Below, in pieces: positions 1 to 10,100 of a DNA stretch of 64,000 nucleotides. The number at the start of each line of letters is the position of its first letter. Within the stretch, counting starts at the first letter, position 1. The position numbers were made by a program, and so were the translations under genes. The notes beneath the pieces were generated by a model that saw nothing but the letters and a program-made list of their open reading frames with translations, made no database searches and was not told the origin of the DNA. Origin of the DNA: Propionibacteriaceae bacterium (lineage in GTDB: Bacteria; Actinomycetota; Actinomycetes; Propionibacteriales; Propionibacteriaceae); NCBI GenBank assembly GCA_031267645.1, contig JAIRYW010000030.1:1-64000 (forward strand), in the 5' to 3' direction.

Positions 1-936
1 GTCACCGACCAGACCCGCGCCCTGGTGCGTCGGGTGGCGGCCGAACTGGACTACGTGCCCTCGCCCAGCGCCGTCGCCCTGGCCTCGGGCCGCACCCGCA
101 GCGTCGCCTTGGTGGCCCCGGCCATCTCGCGCTGGTTCTTCGCCCAGGTCTGCGAGGGGGCCGCGCGGACCCTGCGCCGGGCCGGTTTCGACGCTCTGCT
201 CCACTTCCTGCCGGATCAGGTCCAGCCCCGGGCCACCTTCGACCCCGATCCGCTGCGGGGCCGGGTCGACGCCGTCCTGGTGGCTTCGATGACCTTCTCC
301 GACCAGGAGGCCGAGCGTCTGCGCGAGTTGGGGCTGCCGGCCGTCTTCGTCTCCACCCATCAACCCGGCTTCCCCTTCGTCGGCATCGACGACGAGGCCG
401 CCGCGGCCGCCGCCACCGGCCATCTGATCGGCTTGGGCCACCGTGTGATCGGACACGTCGGCGGCCCGCACAGCGACTTCAGCCCTCGGTCTCCGACCTG
501 GCGCCGCCGTCTCGGTTGGCGCCGGGCCCTGACTCAAGCCGGCTTGGAGCAGGCTCCCGAGCTGGACGGCGCCGCCGACTTCAGCGCCCAGGCCGGCGGT
601 CAGGCCGCTCTCGCTTTGAAGGAGCGCCGACCGGATCTGACCGCTTTGTTCGTGGCCTCGGACGAGATGGCCATGGGCGCCATCGCGGCCCTGGAGTCGA
701 ACGGCTGGCGGGTGGGCCGGGACGTCTCCGTGGTCGGCTTGGACGGCCATGACATGGGCTACCTGGTCGGTTTGACCAGCCTGGCCCAGCCGGCCCAGGC
801 CCAGGGCGCTTGGGCGGCCCAATTCCTGCTCGACGCCTTGGCCGGATCCGACCCGCTCCAGACCGAACGCGTCTTCGAGACCGAGCTGATCGTGCGCTCC
901 TCGACCGGCCCGGCCCCAGCCGAGAACGGCGTCTGA
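1..936 (+). CDS. LacI-family transcriptional regulator, 5' end outside window
   Basis: The frame is open from base 1 and stops at 934-936. The first residues (VTDQTRALVRRVAAELDYVP) match the end of a LacI helix-turn-helix and its hinge helix, so only about 25-30 N-terminal residues are missing. A periplasmic-binding-protein-like sugar domain follows, with the usual family phrases FVGIDDEAAA, GHRVIGHVGG, FVASDEMAMGAIAAL and VSVVGLDGHD. It converges on the GH65 phosphorylase. Inference: it is the local regulator of the phosphorylase/phosphoglucomutase operon, since two LacI-type operators lie in front of pgmB at 5225-5259. The inducer cannot be told from sequence but should be a glucose disaccharide. 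Confidence 0.9.
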   Translation, partial: VTDQTRALVRRVAAELDYVPSPSAVALASGRTRSVALVAPAISRWFFAQVCEGAARTLRRAGFDALLHFLPDQVQPRATFDPDPLRGRVDAVLVASMTFSDQEAERLRELGLPAVFVSTHQPGFPFVGIDDEAAAAAATGHLIGLGHRVIGHVGGPHSDFSPRSPTWRRRLGWRRALTQAGLEQAPELDGAADFSAQAGGQAALALKERRPDLTALFVASDEMAMGAIAALESNGWRVGRDVSVVGLDGHDMGYLVGLTSLAQPAQAQGAWAAQFLLDALAGSDPLQTERVFETELIVRSSTGPAPAENGV

Positions 937-952
937 AGGCCCGTCCGCCACT

Positions 953-1090
953 GGCCGGGCCGCCCGCCCCTCGCGCAGTCCACCTTCAGCACGCGGTCAA
1001 GCCGTGGCGGGGCCTCGACAGCGCCATTGGCCCGGGCCGCCCGCGCCCTCGGAGACCACATTCAGGACGCGGCCAGGCCGGGTTGGGGCC
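953..1090. repeat. Two degenerate direct copies, about 62 bp each, 76 bp apart
   Basis: In the gap between the convergent LacI and GH65 genes, 953-1014 and 1029-1090 align over their length (shared cores such as GGGCCGCCCGC and ACGCGG). The period is about 76 bp. No gene or clear terminator hairpin was found here. Confidence 0.6.
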
Positions 1091-1101
1091 GCCCGCCGTC
1101 G

Positions 1102-4100
1102 CTAGGGCGCTGGGGCCGGCGGCAGGTCGATCTCGACCGGGGCGCCCGGGGTGACTCGGACCGGGCGGCCGGCCACCTCCAGCTCCAAACCGGCTCCCTC
1201 GACCAGGTCGAGCCGGAGGCGGCCCGGGGTCAGAGCCACGGCCACGGTCTGGCCGGCCAAACGCAGACGGAAACCGAGACGGCTCCAGCCATCGGGCAGG
1301 CGGGGGTCGAGGCTGGGCCGCTGTCCGGAGTCGCGCAACCCGCCGAAGCCCTGGGTCAGAACGGCCCACACCCCGGCCGCCGCCGCGATGTGGACGCCGT
1401 CGCGGGTGTTGCCGTGGAGGTCGGCCAGATCGGTCAAGAGGGTGGCCCGGAAATGCTCCAGAGCGGCTCGGCCATGGCCGACCTCGGCCGCCACGATGGC
1501 TTGGACGGCGGCCGACAAAGTCGAGTCGCCCGTCGTCAGACGGTCGTAGAAATCGAAGTCGGCCCGCTTCTGACTCAGGCTGAACTGGTTGGAGCGCAAC
1601 AGCAAGGCCAAGACCACGTCGGCTTGTTTGAGGACCTGATAGCGGTAGATGACCAAGGGGTGGTGGCGCAGCAGGAGGGGTTGGCTGGGCGGACCCAGCC
1701 GTTCCACCGGCCAAGGCGGCCGGCTCAAGAAGGCGGCGTCCTGGGGATGGACGCCGTGGGCGGCGTCCCAGAGCAAGGCCATGGCCTGACCGGCCCGCCG
1801 CCATTGGGCCGGCTCGTCTGGACCCAACGCCAGCCGGGCCACGGCGGCGGCGTGGTCCCCGGGGCGTTCCGCCTCCAGCCGGGCCAGGGTCCGGTCCGCC
1901 TCGGTCAGATTGAAAGCGGCCATCGTATTGGTGAAGAAGTTGTCGTCGACCAGGGCGCTGTACTCGTCCGGCCCGGTCACCTGGTGGATGTGGAAACAGC
2001 CGTCGTCCCCCCAATGGCCCAGGCTGGCCCACATCCGGGCGGTCTCGACCAGCAGGTCCACCCCCGGACCGGCCTGGAAAGCTTGATCGCCGCTGACGGC
2101 GATGTACTGGGCGGCGGCGAAGGCGATGTCGGCGTCAATGTGGTATTGCGCCGTGCCGGCCGGGAAGTAAGCCGAGGCCTCCTCCCCGTCGATGGTGCGC
2201 CAGGGGAACAGGGCTCCGGCCTGGTCCATGACCCGGGCCCGGCGCCGGGCCGCCGGCAACATGGCATGGCGGAATTCGAGCAGGGCGCGGGCCTGCGCCG
2301 GGTCGGTGTAGGTCAGGAAGGGGACCAGATAGATCTCGGCGTCCCAGAAGTAGTGGCCGCAGTAGCCGGAGCCGGACAGGCCCTTGGCGCCGACGCCGTG
2401 CCCCTCGGCCCGGGCGCTGGCCTGGGCCAGCTGGAACAAGGACCAGCGGACGGCTTGGGTCCAGCGGTCCGAGTCGGGCCCGGCCTCGAAGCTGACGTCG
2501 CTCCGTTCCCAGAAGTCGGCCAGCCAATCGGCCTGCTCTCGGGACAGGACCGCCCAACCGCTGGCCTCAGCCCGCTCCAAGCAGTCGGCGCCGGCGTCGA
2601 ACAGGTCGTCCCAGCCCCGGTCGGGCTGGCCGGCCGGACGCAAGCTTCCCGCTTCGACCCCCAGCGGCGCCAGGTGATCCGTCTGATAGGTGACGTAGAG
2701 GTAGGCCGTCAGACTGCCTCCGGCCGGGACCGACCAGGGACCGCTCAGGCCGCCGACAGCCCCGTCTGGGTCCGGGCTCGGCTGCGCGGCGGACGGGGCC
2801 GGCCCACCCGGCGGACCGGTCAACTCGACCCGGAGCCGGCGACCGACCACCAGACGCAGTCCCGAGTTGCGGCAGCGGTACGCCCTCAGCTCCGTCCCGG
2901 CCCGGACCTGATCCTCGATTCGGATCAGATCGCCGGACTCGGCCGCCTGCCCCCGCCGGGGGTCGACCGTCTGATCGTTCGCTGAGCCGATCGCCCGGTC
3001 GCTCGCTGAGTCGACCGTCCGGTCATCCGCTCGGTGACTCGCCGGGTCGGCCGTCCGGTCGTACCCCGAGTCACTCGCCAGGTCCCCTGCCCGGTGGTCC
3101 ACCGGGTCGCTGGTCCGGTTGTCCACTCGGTGGATCGCCAAGTCGGCCGTCCGGTCGTACGCCCGGTCGCTCGCCGGGTCGTCCACCGGGTCGGCCGCCC
3201 GATCTCCCACCGGGTCCCCCGGCGGCACGGCGTTTTCCTGCCAGAGCCCGGCTAGGTCGAGTTCCACGGCCTGGTCGCCGGGTCGGACCCGACAGACGAA
3301 GACGGCCAAGTCCGGTCGGGTGAAGGACACCAGACGGGTTTGGACGACTTCGACCCGGCCCTGCTCGGGCAGCCGCCAATCGGTCTGGCGCCGGCCCCAG
3401 CCGGCTCGAAAATCAAGACTGCGGCGATCCGACTCCCGCTCAGCCCAGTCGTCGGTCAGCTCACGGCCGCCCACCCGGACCACGAATTGGGCCAGATCGG
3501 GCACGCCTTGCGTCCATTGCTGGACCTGGGCCAGCCCGTGAGCCGGTTCGGGGTGAGAGATCCAGGCCGTCTCATGGAAGCCGTTGACGAAGCTGCCCTG
3601 GCCCAGACCGCGGCCCTCGGGCCCGTCGCCGCGCACTCCGACCCGGCCGTTGGCCAGGGCGAAGAGAGTGGCCCCGACCAGATCGGGGCCGGTCTCCGGG
3701 TCGATCCGCTCGTGCCAAGCCCAAGGGTCGACCGGGAATCGGTCCCGGTCCAACCGGTCGGCCCCGGCCGCTTGATCGGTCGGGTCGAGCTGGCCCGGGC
3801 GGTCCTCGCCTCGGTCCGTTCCGACGGCCCGAGCCGCCGGTTCAGGCCGGTCTCCTCCATTGGCTGACTCGAACGGGTCCAGTCGGTCCTCGTCCCGGTC
3901 CGTTCCAACGACCCGAGCCGCCGGTTCCATACGATCTCCTCCAACGGCCGACTCGAGCTGGTCCAACCGGTCCTCGTCCCGGCCCGTTCCAAAGGCCCGA
4001 GCCGCCGGCTCCAGCCGGTCCACTCCAGCGGCCGGGTCGGCCCGGCCGGACCGACCAGCGGCCTGGTTCGCTCCAGCGGTCGGCACGCTCTGGCCCATCC

Positions 4101-4128
4101 CCTCCTCGGAGCCGGGCCGGGCGGTCAC
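1102..4128 (-). CDS. GH65 glycoside phosphorylase (maltose/trehalose/kojibiose phosphorylase type)
   Basis: Family 65 enzymes split a glucose disaccharide with phosphate, giving glucose and beta-glucose 1-phosphate in the cytoplasm. The catalytic module starts near residue 133. Diagnostic motifs are FALANGRVGVRG, GYCGHYFWDAEIYLVPF, the acid motif TGPDEYSALVDDNFFTN (Glu about residue 722), YRYQVLKQADVV and NTRDGVHIAA. The 1008-residue frame is longer than the usual 750-800. A roughly 130-residue N-terminal extension carries three 28-residue repeats, and an Asp/Arg-rich insert sits at about residues 296-393. The GTG start overlaps the pgmB stop by four bases, so the two genes are translationally coupled. 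An ATG at 4098 preceded by GGAGGGG is an alternative start. The substrate specificity cannot be assigned. Confidence 0.9.
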   Translation of the reverse strand: MTARPGSEEGMGQSVPTAGANQAAGRSGRADPAAGVDRLEPAARAFGTGRDEDRLDQLESAVGGDRMEPAARVVGTDRDEDRLDPFESANGGDRPEPAARAVGTDRGEDRPGQLDPTDQAAGADRLDRDRFPVDPWAWHERIDPETGPDLVGATLFALANGRVGVRGDGPEGRGLGQGSFVNGFHETAWISHPEPAHGLAQVQQWTQGVPDLAQFVVRVGGRELTDDWAERESDRRSLDFRAGWGRRQTDWRLPEQGRVEVVQTRLVSFTRPDLAVFVCRVRPGDQAVELDLAGLWQENAVPPGDPVGDRAADPVDDPASDRAYDRTADLAIHRVDNRTSDPVDHRAGDLASDSGYDRTADPASHRADDRTVDSASDRAIGSANDQTVDPRRGQAAESGDLIRIEDQVRAGTELRAYRCRNSGLRLVVGRRLRVELTGPPGGPAPSAAQPSPDPDGAVGGLSGPWSVPAGGSLTAYLYVTYQTDHLAPLGVEAGSLRPAGQPDRGWDDLFDAGADCLERAEASGWAVLSREQADWLADFWERSDVSFEAGPDSDRWTQAVRWSLFQLAQASARAEGHGVGAKGLSGSGYCGHYFWDAEIYLVPFLTYTDPAQARALLEFRHAMLPAARRRARVMDQAGALFPWRTIDGEEASAYFPAGTAQYHIDADIAFAAAQYIAVSGDQAFQAGPGVDLLVETARMWASLGHWGDDGCFHIHQVTGPDEYSALVDDNFFTNTMAAFNLTEADRTLARLEAERPGDHAAAVARLALGPDEPAQWRRAGQAMALLWDAAHGVHPQDAAFLSRPPWPVERLGPPSQPLLLRHHPLVIYRYQVLKQADVVLALLLRSNQFSLSQKRADFDFYDRLTTGDSTLSAAVQAIVAAEVGHGRAALEHFRATLLTDLADLHGNTRDGVHIAAAAGVWAVLTQGFGGLRDSGQRPSLDPRLPDGWSRLGFRLRLAGQTVAVALTPGRLRLDLVEGAGLELEVAGRPVRVTPGAPVEIDLPPAPAP

Positions 4129-5153
4129 GCCGGCCCCCCGTCGATCAAACGGTCCGCCAGTTCGGTCAGGTCGTCCACCACCAGGTCGGCCCCGGCCTCC
4201 AGCAGGGCGGCCCGACCCGCTCCCCGGTCCACTCCGACCACCAGGCCGAAGCCTCCGGCCCGGCCGGCCGCCACGCCGGAGCGGGCGTCTTCTACCACGA
4301 CGGCCTGGGCTGGCTCCAGCCCGAGGCTACGGGCGGCGTAGACGAAGGTGTCGGGGGCCGGTTTGCCGGCCAGACCGACCCGGCTGGCCACCAAGCCGTC
4401 CACCACCAGCGGGAAGCGGTCGGCTAGACCGACGGCGGCCAGCACCGGTCGGGCGTTGGCTGAACTGGACACCACCGCCAAGCCGTACCCAGCCCGCCGC
4501 AAAGCCTCCGTCACCGCCTCGGCCTCGGGGTAGGGCTGGACGCCATGGCCGTGCAAGGCGGCCAAGAAAGCCAGGTTCTTACGCTGGCCCAGGCCGTGGA
4601 CGCTGTCCCGGTCGGGCGGGTCGTCGGGCCCGCCCCAGGGCAGGTCGAGCCCGCGGGAGGCCAAGACGGCGGCCACGCCGTCCTCGCGGGGCCGTCCGTC
4701 CAGGTGGGTGAAGTAGTCCGCCTCGGTGTAGGGCGGGGTCAGCCCGGCCTGGGCGAAGACGGCCTGGAAGAGGTCGGCCCAAGCCTGCCGGTGCAATTCG
4801 GCGGTCGGGGCCAGCACCCCGTCGAGATCGAATAGGACGGCCCGCCAACCGCCTGTCCCCAGGCTCGAGGACGAATCGGCCAAGGGGGATCCGGCCGGAT
4901 CGGGATGGGGGAACACGGCCGGCGCTGGGAAGGAAGACACCGTCGGACCGGGGCTGGGAAACGCAGTCGGACCAGTGGATGGTGACACGACCGGACCGGC
5001 GCCGGGAGACAGCGTCGGACCGGTGGAAGAAGACACGACCGAGCCGGCGGAAGAAGACGGGCCCTGGGCCGCGGTCGGGTCGGCCCCGGGAAGCGGGCCG
5101 GGGGCGACGGAAGCGGTGAAAGCCGTCGGGGCGGCGGTGGATGGCGGGCGCAT
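4125..5153 (-). CDS. pgmB: Beta-phosphoglucomutase, HAD superfamily
   Basis: It converts beta-glucose 1-phosphate, the product of the downstream GH65 enzyme, to glucose 6-phosphate. The HAD core begins at about residue 103, with nucleophile motif FDLDGV (D109, D111). The sugar-phosphate cap, AVVSSSANA, GKPAPDTFVYAA and VVEDARSGVAAGRAGG follow. The protein has 342 residues against about 220-240 for the family. The excess is a Ser/Pro/Thr/Gly-rich N-terminus with degenerate SPSTGPT-like repeats. AGGAG (5158-5162) sits four bases before this ATG, so the extension appears to be translated. First gene of a two-gene operon behind an operator-controlled promoter. Confidence 0.9.
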   Translation of the reverse strand: MRPPSTAAPTAFTASVAPGPLPGADPTAAQGPSSSAGSVVSSSTGPTLSPGAGPVVSPSTGPTAFPSPGPTVSSFPAPAVFPHPDPAGSPLADSSSSLGTGGWRAVLFDLDGVLAPTAELHRQAWADLFQAVFAQAGLTPPYTEADYFTHLDGRPREDGVAAVLASRGLDLPWGGPDDPPDRDSVHGLGQRKNLAFLAALHGHGVQPYPEAEAVTEALRRAGYGLAVVSSSANARPVLAAVGLADRFPLVVDGLVASRVGLAGKPAPDTFVYAARSLGLEPAQAVVVEDARSGVAAGRAGGFGLVVGVDRGAGRAALLEAGADLVVDDLTELADRLIDGGPA

Positions 5154-5221
5154 GGCACTCCTGCGGGGCGGATGCGACGCCGTCGGGCGGCGGCGAGGGG
5201 CCGCCGGCGGCGGCCGGGGCC

Positions 5222-5251
5222 AGTGTAAGCGTTTACGTATTGGCTCTGCAA
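5222..5251 (-). promoter_or_regulatory. Putative pgmB-GH65 promoter
   Basis: Read on the minus strand, TTGCAG (5246-5251) and TACACT (5222-5227) are separated by 18 bases. Both LacI-type operators overlap these hexamers. The match to consensus is partial (3/6 and 4/6). Confidence 0.5.
5225..5236. promoter_or_regulatory. LacI-type operator O1
   Basis: GTAAGCGTTTAC is a 12-bp near-palindrome centred on CG with one mismatch between half-sites, the typical form of a LacI/GalR operator. It overlaps the predicted -10. Confidence 0.75.
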
Positions 5252-5259
5252 GCGTTTAC
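5248..5259. promoter_or_regulatory. LacI-type operator O2
   Basis: GCAAGCGTTTAC shares ten of twelve bases with O1 plus its flanks. Its centre is 23 bp from the centre of O1, and it overlaps the predicted -35. Confidence 0.7.
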
Positions 5260-5302
5260 ATAGGCTGGTCGGCCAGCTGCTGGAAGACTCCCGTCGCGAA
5301 CC

Positions 5303-6979
5303 TCAGACGCGCGACGACAGAGCGCCGATGACGACCGTGATGAAGGACTTGAGGGAATAGGGCAAGTCGCTCAAATGCCAGTCCTCGGGGGCTTGGTACC
5401 AATCCAAGGCGACGGTCTGGGAGCCGAACTCGGATTCGGGGGCGGCCAGAGCGGGCAGCCAGCGCTCCCATCCGCCCAGGACGACCGCGTACGGCAACAC
5501 GGCCGAGACATCGGCCAATTCATGGCCCGGACGCAAGCGATCCGTCGGAACGCTGTGCAATTCGGCCGACAAGGCGCTCAGGCCGGCCACCACGGCGGCC
5601 CCGGCCGGGGTGCGGACCGGTTGGTCCTGCACCGTCAGCAGGCTCAGCAGCGAGACCGTCACCAAGGCCAGTCCGACCAGGCCCCAACTGGTCCACAGCA
5701 TCAACCCGGCCGTCGCCAGGACGGACAGGCCCAGACCGACCCAGACCAGCGGGCTCCACTTGCTGCGCACACCGGGCAGCCGCGAGAACCAGCCGTCCGC
5801 GATGACCTGCTTGTACAAAGACTGTTGCATGCCGCCGATCGAGGCCGCCACCACCTGGACCAGGTCGGACACCCTGGTGGCGGCGTCCACCGGCGCCACC
5901 GCCTCCAGCAGCTGCCGCTCGTACTCAGCCAGCTCGTCGCCGCCCTGGTGCCGGGTCAACAACCAGTCGGGCACAGCGTAGACCGACTCGCGCGGCAACT
6001 CGGTGATACGCAGGTGGCCCCGCACGGCCAGGTCGAGCAGACTGGCCAGGATGTCGGCCGGATCGACCGACTCGTCGGCCAAGGTGCCGACCAGACCGGG
6101 CCGGATCTGATCCGTCACCACAAAGGCTATGTTGCCGTCGGAGTCGGTCTCGAAACTGGCCACCGTCTGGGGGGCGGGCGCGACCAAACCGGCCCGGCGA
6201 CGGCGGAAGAAGCCGAACAGGAGCAGTCCGCCGACCACGACCACGCCGACCGCCGCACCGACCTGGGGCCAACCCAAGGACAAGGCTCGGCCGAGCGACC
6301 AGCTCTGGCTGACCCGCTCGGTGATTTGGACGGAACCGGGCGGGAAGACCGCCCCCACCGTCAACACGTCGCCAGCCTGGCGCTCCGTGTCGGTGAAGTC
6401 CATGTTGGAGCTGCCGTGGACGCCGCCGGTGTAGGTGGCGCAGGTCGTCATGGCGCCCGGTTGACCCGAGTCGCAGATGTAGTCGTCCGCCACCGCCGGC
6501 AGGGTCAGCCGGCCGCTGACCTGGGCCACGCCCACGGACAGGCCCTGGAGGGCGTCCCAAGCGAAACGGACCGAGCCGTCGGCGGCGGCGGCGGTGGCGC
6601 CCGAGACGGTGTAGCGCAGTGTGATGGGTTGAGTCGACCGGCCGGTCGCCAGACTCAAAATCTGGCGTCCGTCCTTGCTCTCGACGGCGACTTCGAGGGG
6701 CTGGTCGCCGGCGCTGGCGGAGATATCGGAGATGACGAATTCGGCGCGCACAGAGTCGCCTTGGTCGACCAGGCTGACGATCTCCTGGGTCAGGGTCTCG
6801 GGCGCGGCCCCTTCGAAGTCCAAGGTCTGGCTGACGCTGGCTCGGCCCTCCAAGGTCAAAGCGACGTCGATCTCGAGCCGAGCGGCGCGGTCGCCGGCCT
6901 GGGCCGGCGTCAGACCAGTCGCCCACAGCAGAGCCAGGGCGAACAGCCCGGCCGCTGTCATCTTGGTCGATCTTCTCAC
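5303..6979 (-). CDS. DUF2207-like membrane protein with signal peptide
   Basis: The likely start is GTG at 6979, because GGGGAGG (6984-6990) lies four bases before it. The upstream ATG at 7000 would place that Shine-Dalgarno inside the gene. The 558-residue product has an N-terminal signal peptide ending near PAQAG, then an extracytoplasmic beta-rich domain. A membrane helix follows (GAAVGVVVVGGLLLFGFF, then RRRR), then a cytoplasmic part and two more hydrophobic helices around LSVLATAGLMLW and LVGLALVTVSLLSLL. This order fits the DUF2207 predicted membrane proteins, whose role is unknown. It is divergent from the metallopeptidase gene and appears monocistronic. Confidence 0.75.
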   Translation of the reverse strand: MRRSTKMTAAGLFALALLWATGLTPAQAGDRAARLEIDVALTLEGRASVSQTLDFEGAAPETLTQEIVSLVDQGDSVRAEFVISDISASAGDQPLEVAVESKDGRQILSLATGRSTQPITLRYTVSGATAAAADGSVRFAWDALQGLSVGVAQVSGRLTLPAVADDYICDSGQPGAMTTCATYTGGVHGSSNMDFTDTERQAGDVLTVGAVFPPGSVQITERVSQSWSLGRALSLGWPQVGAAVGVVVVGGLLLFGFFRRRRAGLVAPAPQTVASFETDSDGNIAFVVTDQIRPGLVGTLADESVDPADILASLLDLAVRGHLRITELPRESVYAVPDWLLTRHQGGDELAEYERQLLEAVAPVDAATRVSDLVQVVAASIGGMQQSLYKQVIADGWFSRLPGVRSKWSPLVWVGLGLSVLATAGLMLWTSWGLVGLALVTVSLLSLLTVQDQPVRTPAGAAVVAGLSALSAELHSVPTDRLRPGHELADVSAVLPYAVVLGGWERWLPALAAPESEFGSQTVALDWYQAPEDWHLSDLPYSLKSFITVVIGALSSRV

Positions 6980-7112
6980 GGTACCTCCCCGCTGAGCCAT
7001 GGCATCATGCTAGCGGTCCCGGAGCCTTCGCCCTCCCGGCAATGGGCGATTCGACCCCCACCCAGACCGGCGGCGGAGCGGGGCTGCGGGGATGGCGCCT
7101 TATTCTTGAGTC

Positions 7113-10100
7113 ATGTCGAGTTCAGACGCCTGGCCGCCGCCTCCCCCCGGCGGCGGTTTCCAGCCTGGACCGACCCCGGCCTCCGACCAACCCCGCTTGA
7201 GCGAGAACCCGCCCCCGCCGCCGGTCAACCCCGTGCTCCAACCGCCCGACCAGCCCCCGACGGTCGGACCCGGCCCGGCCCCGACCGGCCCCGGGCCACT
7301 CGCCGGGCCGCCCCAGCCCAGGTACCATTCCCCCGCCGCCTCGGCCCCGTACCCGCCGTATCAACCGGCCGCCGCCCCGCCGGGCCAGCCGATGTACCAG
7401 ACTCCACCGGGCCAACCGATGTACCAGGCTCCACCAGACCAACCGCCCCACCAAGTGTCTCCGGGCCAACCGACCTACCAGGTCCCACCGGCACAGCCGG
7501 CGTACCAGACCCCCTCTGGCCAAGCTCCCGCCGGCCAGCCGACCTACCAATCCCCGGCTGGCCAGCCGCTTCACCAAGCCCCACCGGGCCAACCGACGTA
7601 CCAGACCCCCTCTGGCCAACCGCCAAGTCAAATTCCCGCCGGCCAACCGACCTACCAAGCCCCTCCAGGTCAACCGCCACACCGAACCAGTCCGGGCCAA
7701 CCGGCTTACCATGCCCCTGCTGGACAACAGCCGCGCCCACCGGCCCACCAACCTCCGCCCGGACAACCGCTCCGCCAAACCGCCGCCGGCCAGCCGATCT
7801 ATCAGACCCCCCCGAACCAACCGCCACAGCACCAGGCTCCAGGCCAATCGACCTACCAGACTCCCTCCGGTCAACCGACCTACCAGCTCTCCCCGTTCCA
7901 ACCGCCGCGCCCAACCGCCGCCGGCCGACCACCACGCCAAGCCCCCACCGGCCAACCGACCCACCAGGCCCCCACCAACCAACCGCCACAGCACCCGACT
8001 CCAGGCCAACCGACCCACCAAACCCCCACCGGTCAATCGCCCTACCAGCCCCCGGCCGGACAGCCGCCAGGCCAAACTCCGCCGGGCCCACCGCCCCACC
8101 AAAGCGCCGGCCCGGGGCCGGCCCAGCCGACCGCCTCCAACCCACCGGCCCGACCGACCGCTCCTGGTTCGGCCGGCGGGACCAACTCTTACGGCCCACC
8201 TGGTTCTCCCCCCTCCGCCTTCCCCAGCCCGACTGGCTCGACCGCTCCTGGTTCGGCCGGCGCCCGCGCGACCGCTCCCCCCGGGGGGCCGCGCTTCGCG
8301 GCCCCCGGCCCGGCCGCTCAGCCGACCACCGGCTCGCCGGCCTCGTCCTTCCCCGCGCCGGGAGCCAATCCGTTCAGTCCGTCCGGCCCGGCCGCGCCGC
8401 AGTACCCCCCTCCTCGGACCCCGGCTTCCAGCCCACCGCCACGCCCGACCACCGGGCCGGCCGCCCCGCAATATCCACCGCCCCGACCGACCGGCGCTCC
8501 GACCGCTACCCCGCCTTCCGCCACCCTCGGCGCCGGATCCCGACCGGCTCCGGCCGCCCCGCAATATCCGCCGGCCCGGCCGGCCGGCCAACCGGGTCAG
8601 ACGCCCCCGCAATATCCGCCGCCCCGGTCCCAGACCGCCGCCCCGCAATATCCACCGCCCCGACCGACCGGCGCTCCGACCGCTACCCCGCCTTCCGCCA
8701 CCCTCGGCGCCGGATCCCGACCGGGCTACCCGCCGTCGACCGCCGGCGCCCACCCCGCCGCCGGGTCTCGACCGACCGGCGCCACACCGCCCGGCCCCCA
8801 AACCGGCGCCTCCGGCTATCCGCCACCCGGAACCCGACCAAGCGGCCCCTACACCGCCGCTGGAATCCGCCCGACCGGTTCTCCCACCACCTCCGGAGTC
8901 CGCCCGGCCGGCCCCACCGCACCCGGCCCCCAGGCCGGCCCCCCCGGCTATCCGCCACCCGGAACCCGCCCGACCGGTTCCTACACCGCCGCTGGAGCCC
9001 GACCGACCGGCGCCACGCCGCCCGGCCCCCAGACCGCCGCCCCCGGCTATCCGCCGCCTGGCGCCCGCCCGGGCGGTTCTTACGCCGCCGCTGGGGCCCG
9101 CCCGCCCGGATCGTCCTACCCCGCGCCCGGCCTCCGCCCGCCCGGCCCGAGCTACCCGCCGCCCCATCCCGGCCTCCGGCCCAGCCAGACCTGGCCCAGC
9201 CCGGCGGCGGGCCGCGGCCCCTTCGGCCCGGCCAGCGGCCAGAATCTTTGGCGCGCCCCCCAGAGCACCTTCGGCCAGACCCCGCTGGGGGCGGCCCGGC
9301 CGGCCTGGCAGCCTCCCGTTAGATACCCCCCTCCGTATCAAGCGGTCCAGACCCTGTCCCGCGCGGACCGTTGGGCCCCGCCCACCGGCCAGCCCTGGGG
9401 CGCCCCCACCGCCGGACCGGGCCAGTCTTGGGGCCCGCCCACCGGCTATCCGGCCGGCTACCCGACGTCTTGGGCGCCCGTTCCGCCCCCGCGACCGAAA
9501 TCCGGCCGGGCCATCTTGATCATCGTCCTGGCCGCCCTGGTCTTCCTCGGCCCGACCGTCCTCGGCCTGCTGGGCCAAGCCCTCGACCCGCCGACCAAAC
9601 CGGAACCGATCCCGACCCAGCCCGGGCCGACCCAGCCGAGCGACCCGCCGACAGTTCCGGCTCCGACCGGCCTGCCCTCGCTGCCCGCGCCCCGGAACCA
9701 GTCAGAGCAAGACACATTCCTGCTGAATAATCCGCTTTACGACCAGTCCCTCTCCGAGTCGGTCGATTGCCAGGTCGGCCAGATCGATCTACAGTCCTCC
9801 TCCCGCCAGCAAGTCGAGGACTACATGAACGGCATCGTGACCTGCCTGATGGGGACCTGGTCCGAACCGCTGTCCCGCGCCGGCTTCGTCATGCCCCAGC
9901 CGACCATCACGGTCTACACCGAGCCGATCAAAACCAGGTGCGGCAAATTGCCGATGCAAAACGCGGTCTACTGCTCAGCCGATCAGCAGATCTATTACGC
10001 CCTGGACTTGGCCCAGGAGTTCCCCAGTTCTTTGCAGGGCACCCGTTTCCTAGCCGAGTCCATCATCGCCCACGAGTTCGGGCACGCCGTCCAAGCCCGC

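Noticed and set aside
1027..2985. A 652-codon plus-strand frame opposite the GH65 gene
   Set aside because: Antisense shadow of a well-supported enzyme; no recognisable domain.
7380..8130. Regular repeats that might be read as a CRISPR array
   Set aside because: The units are short, variable and in frame as protein repeats, without constant repeats and unique spacers; no cas gene.
5375..9322. A 1315-codon plus-strand reading frame across the DUF2207 and metallopeptidase genes
   Set aside because: It runs antisense to one real gene and out of frame through another, has no domain, and is rich in codons that mirror GC-rich shadow frames.
7122..9578. An 818-codon minus-strand frame opposite the metallopeptidase repeats
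   Set aside because: Its Arg/Gly-rich repetition is the complement of the Pro/Gln repeats; no start signal or family.
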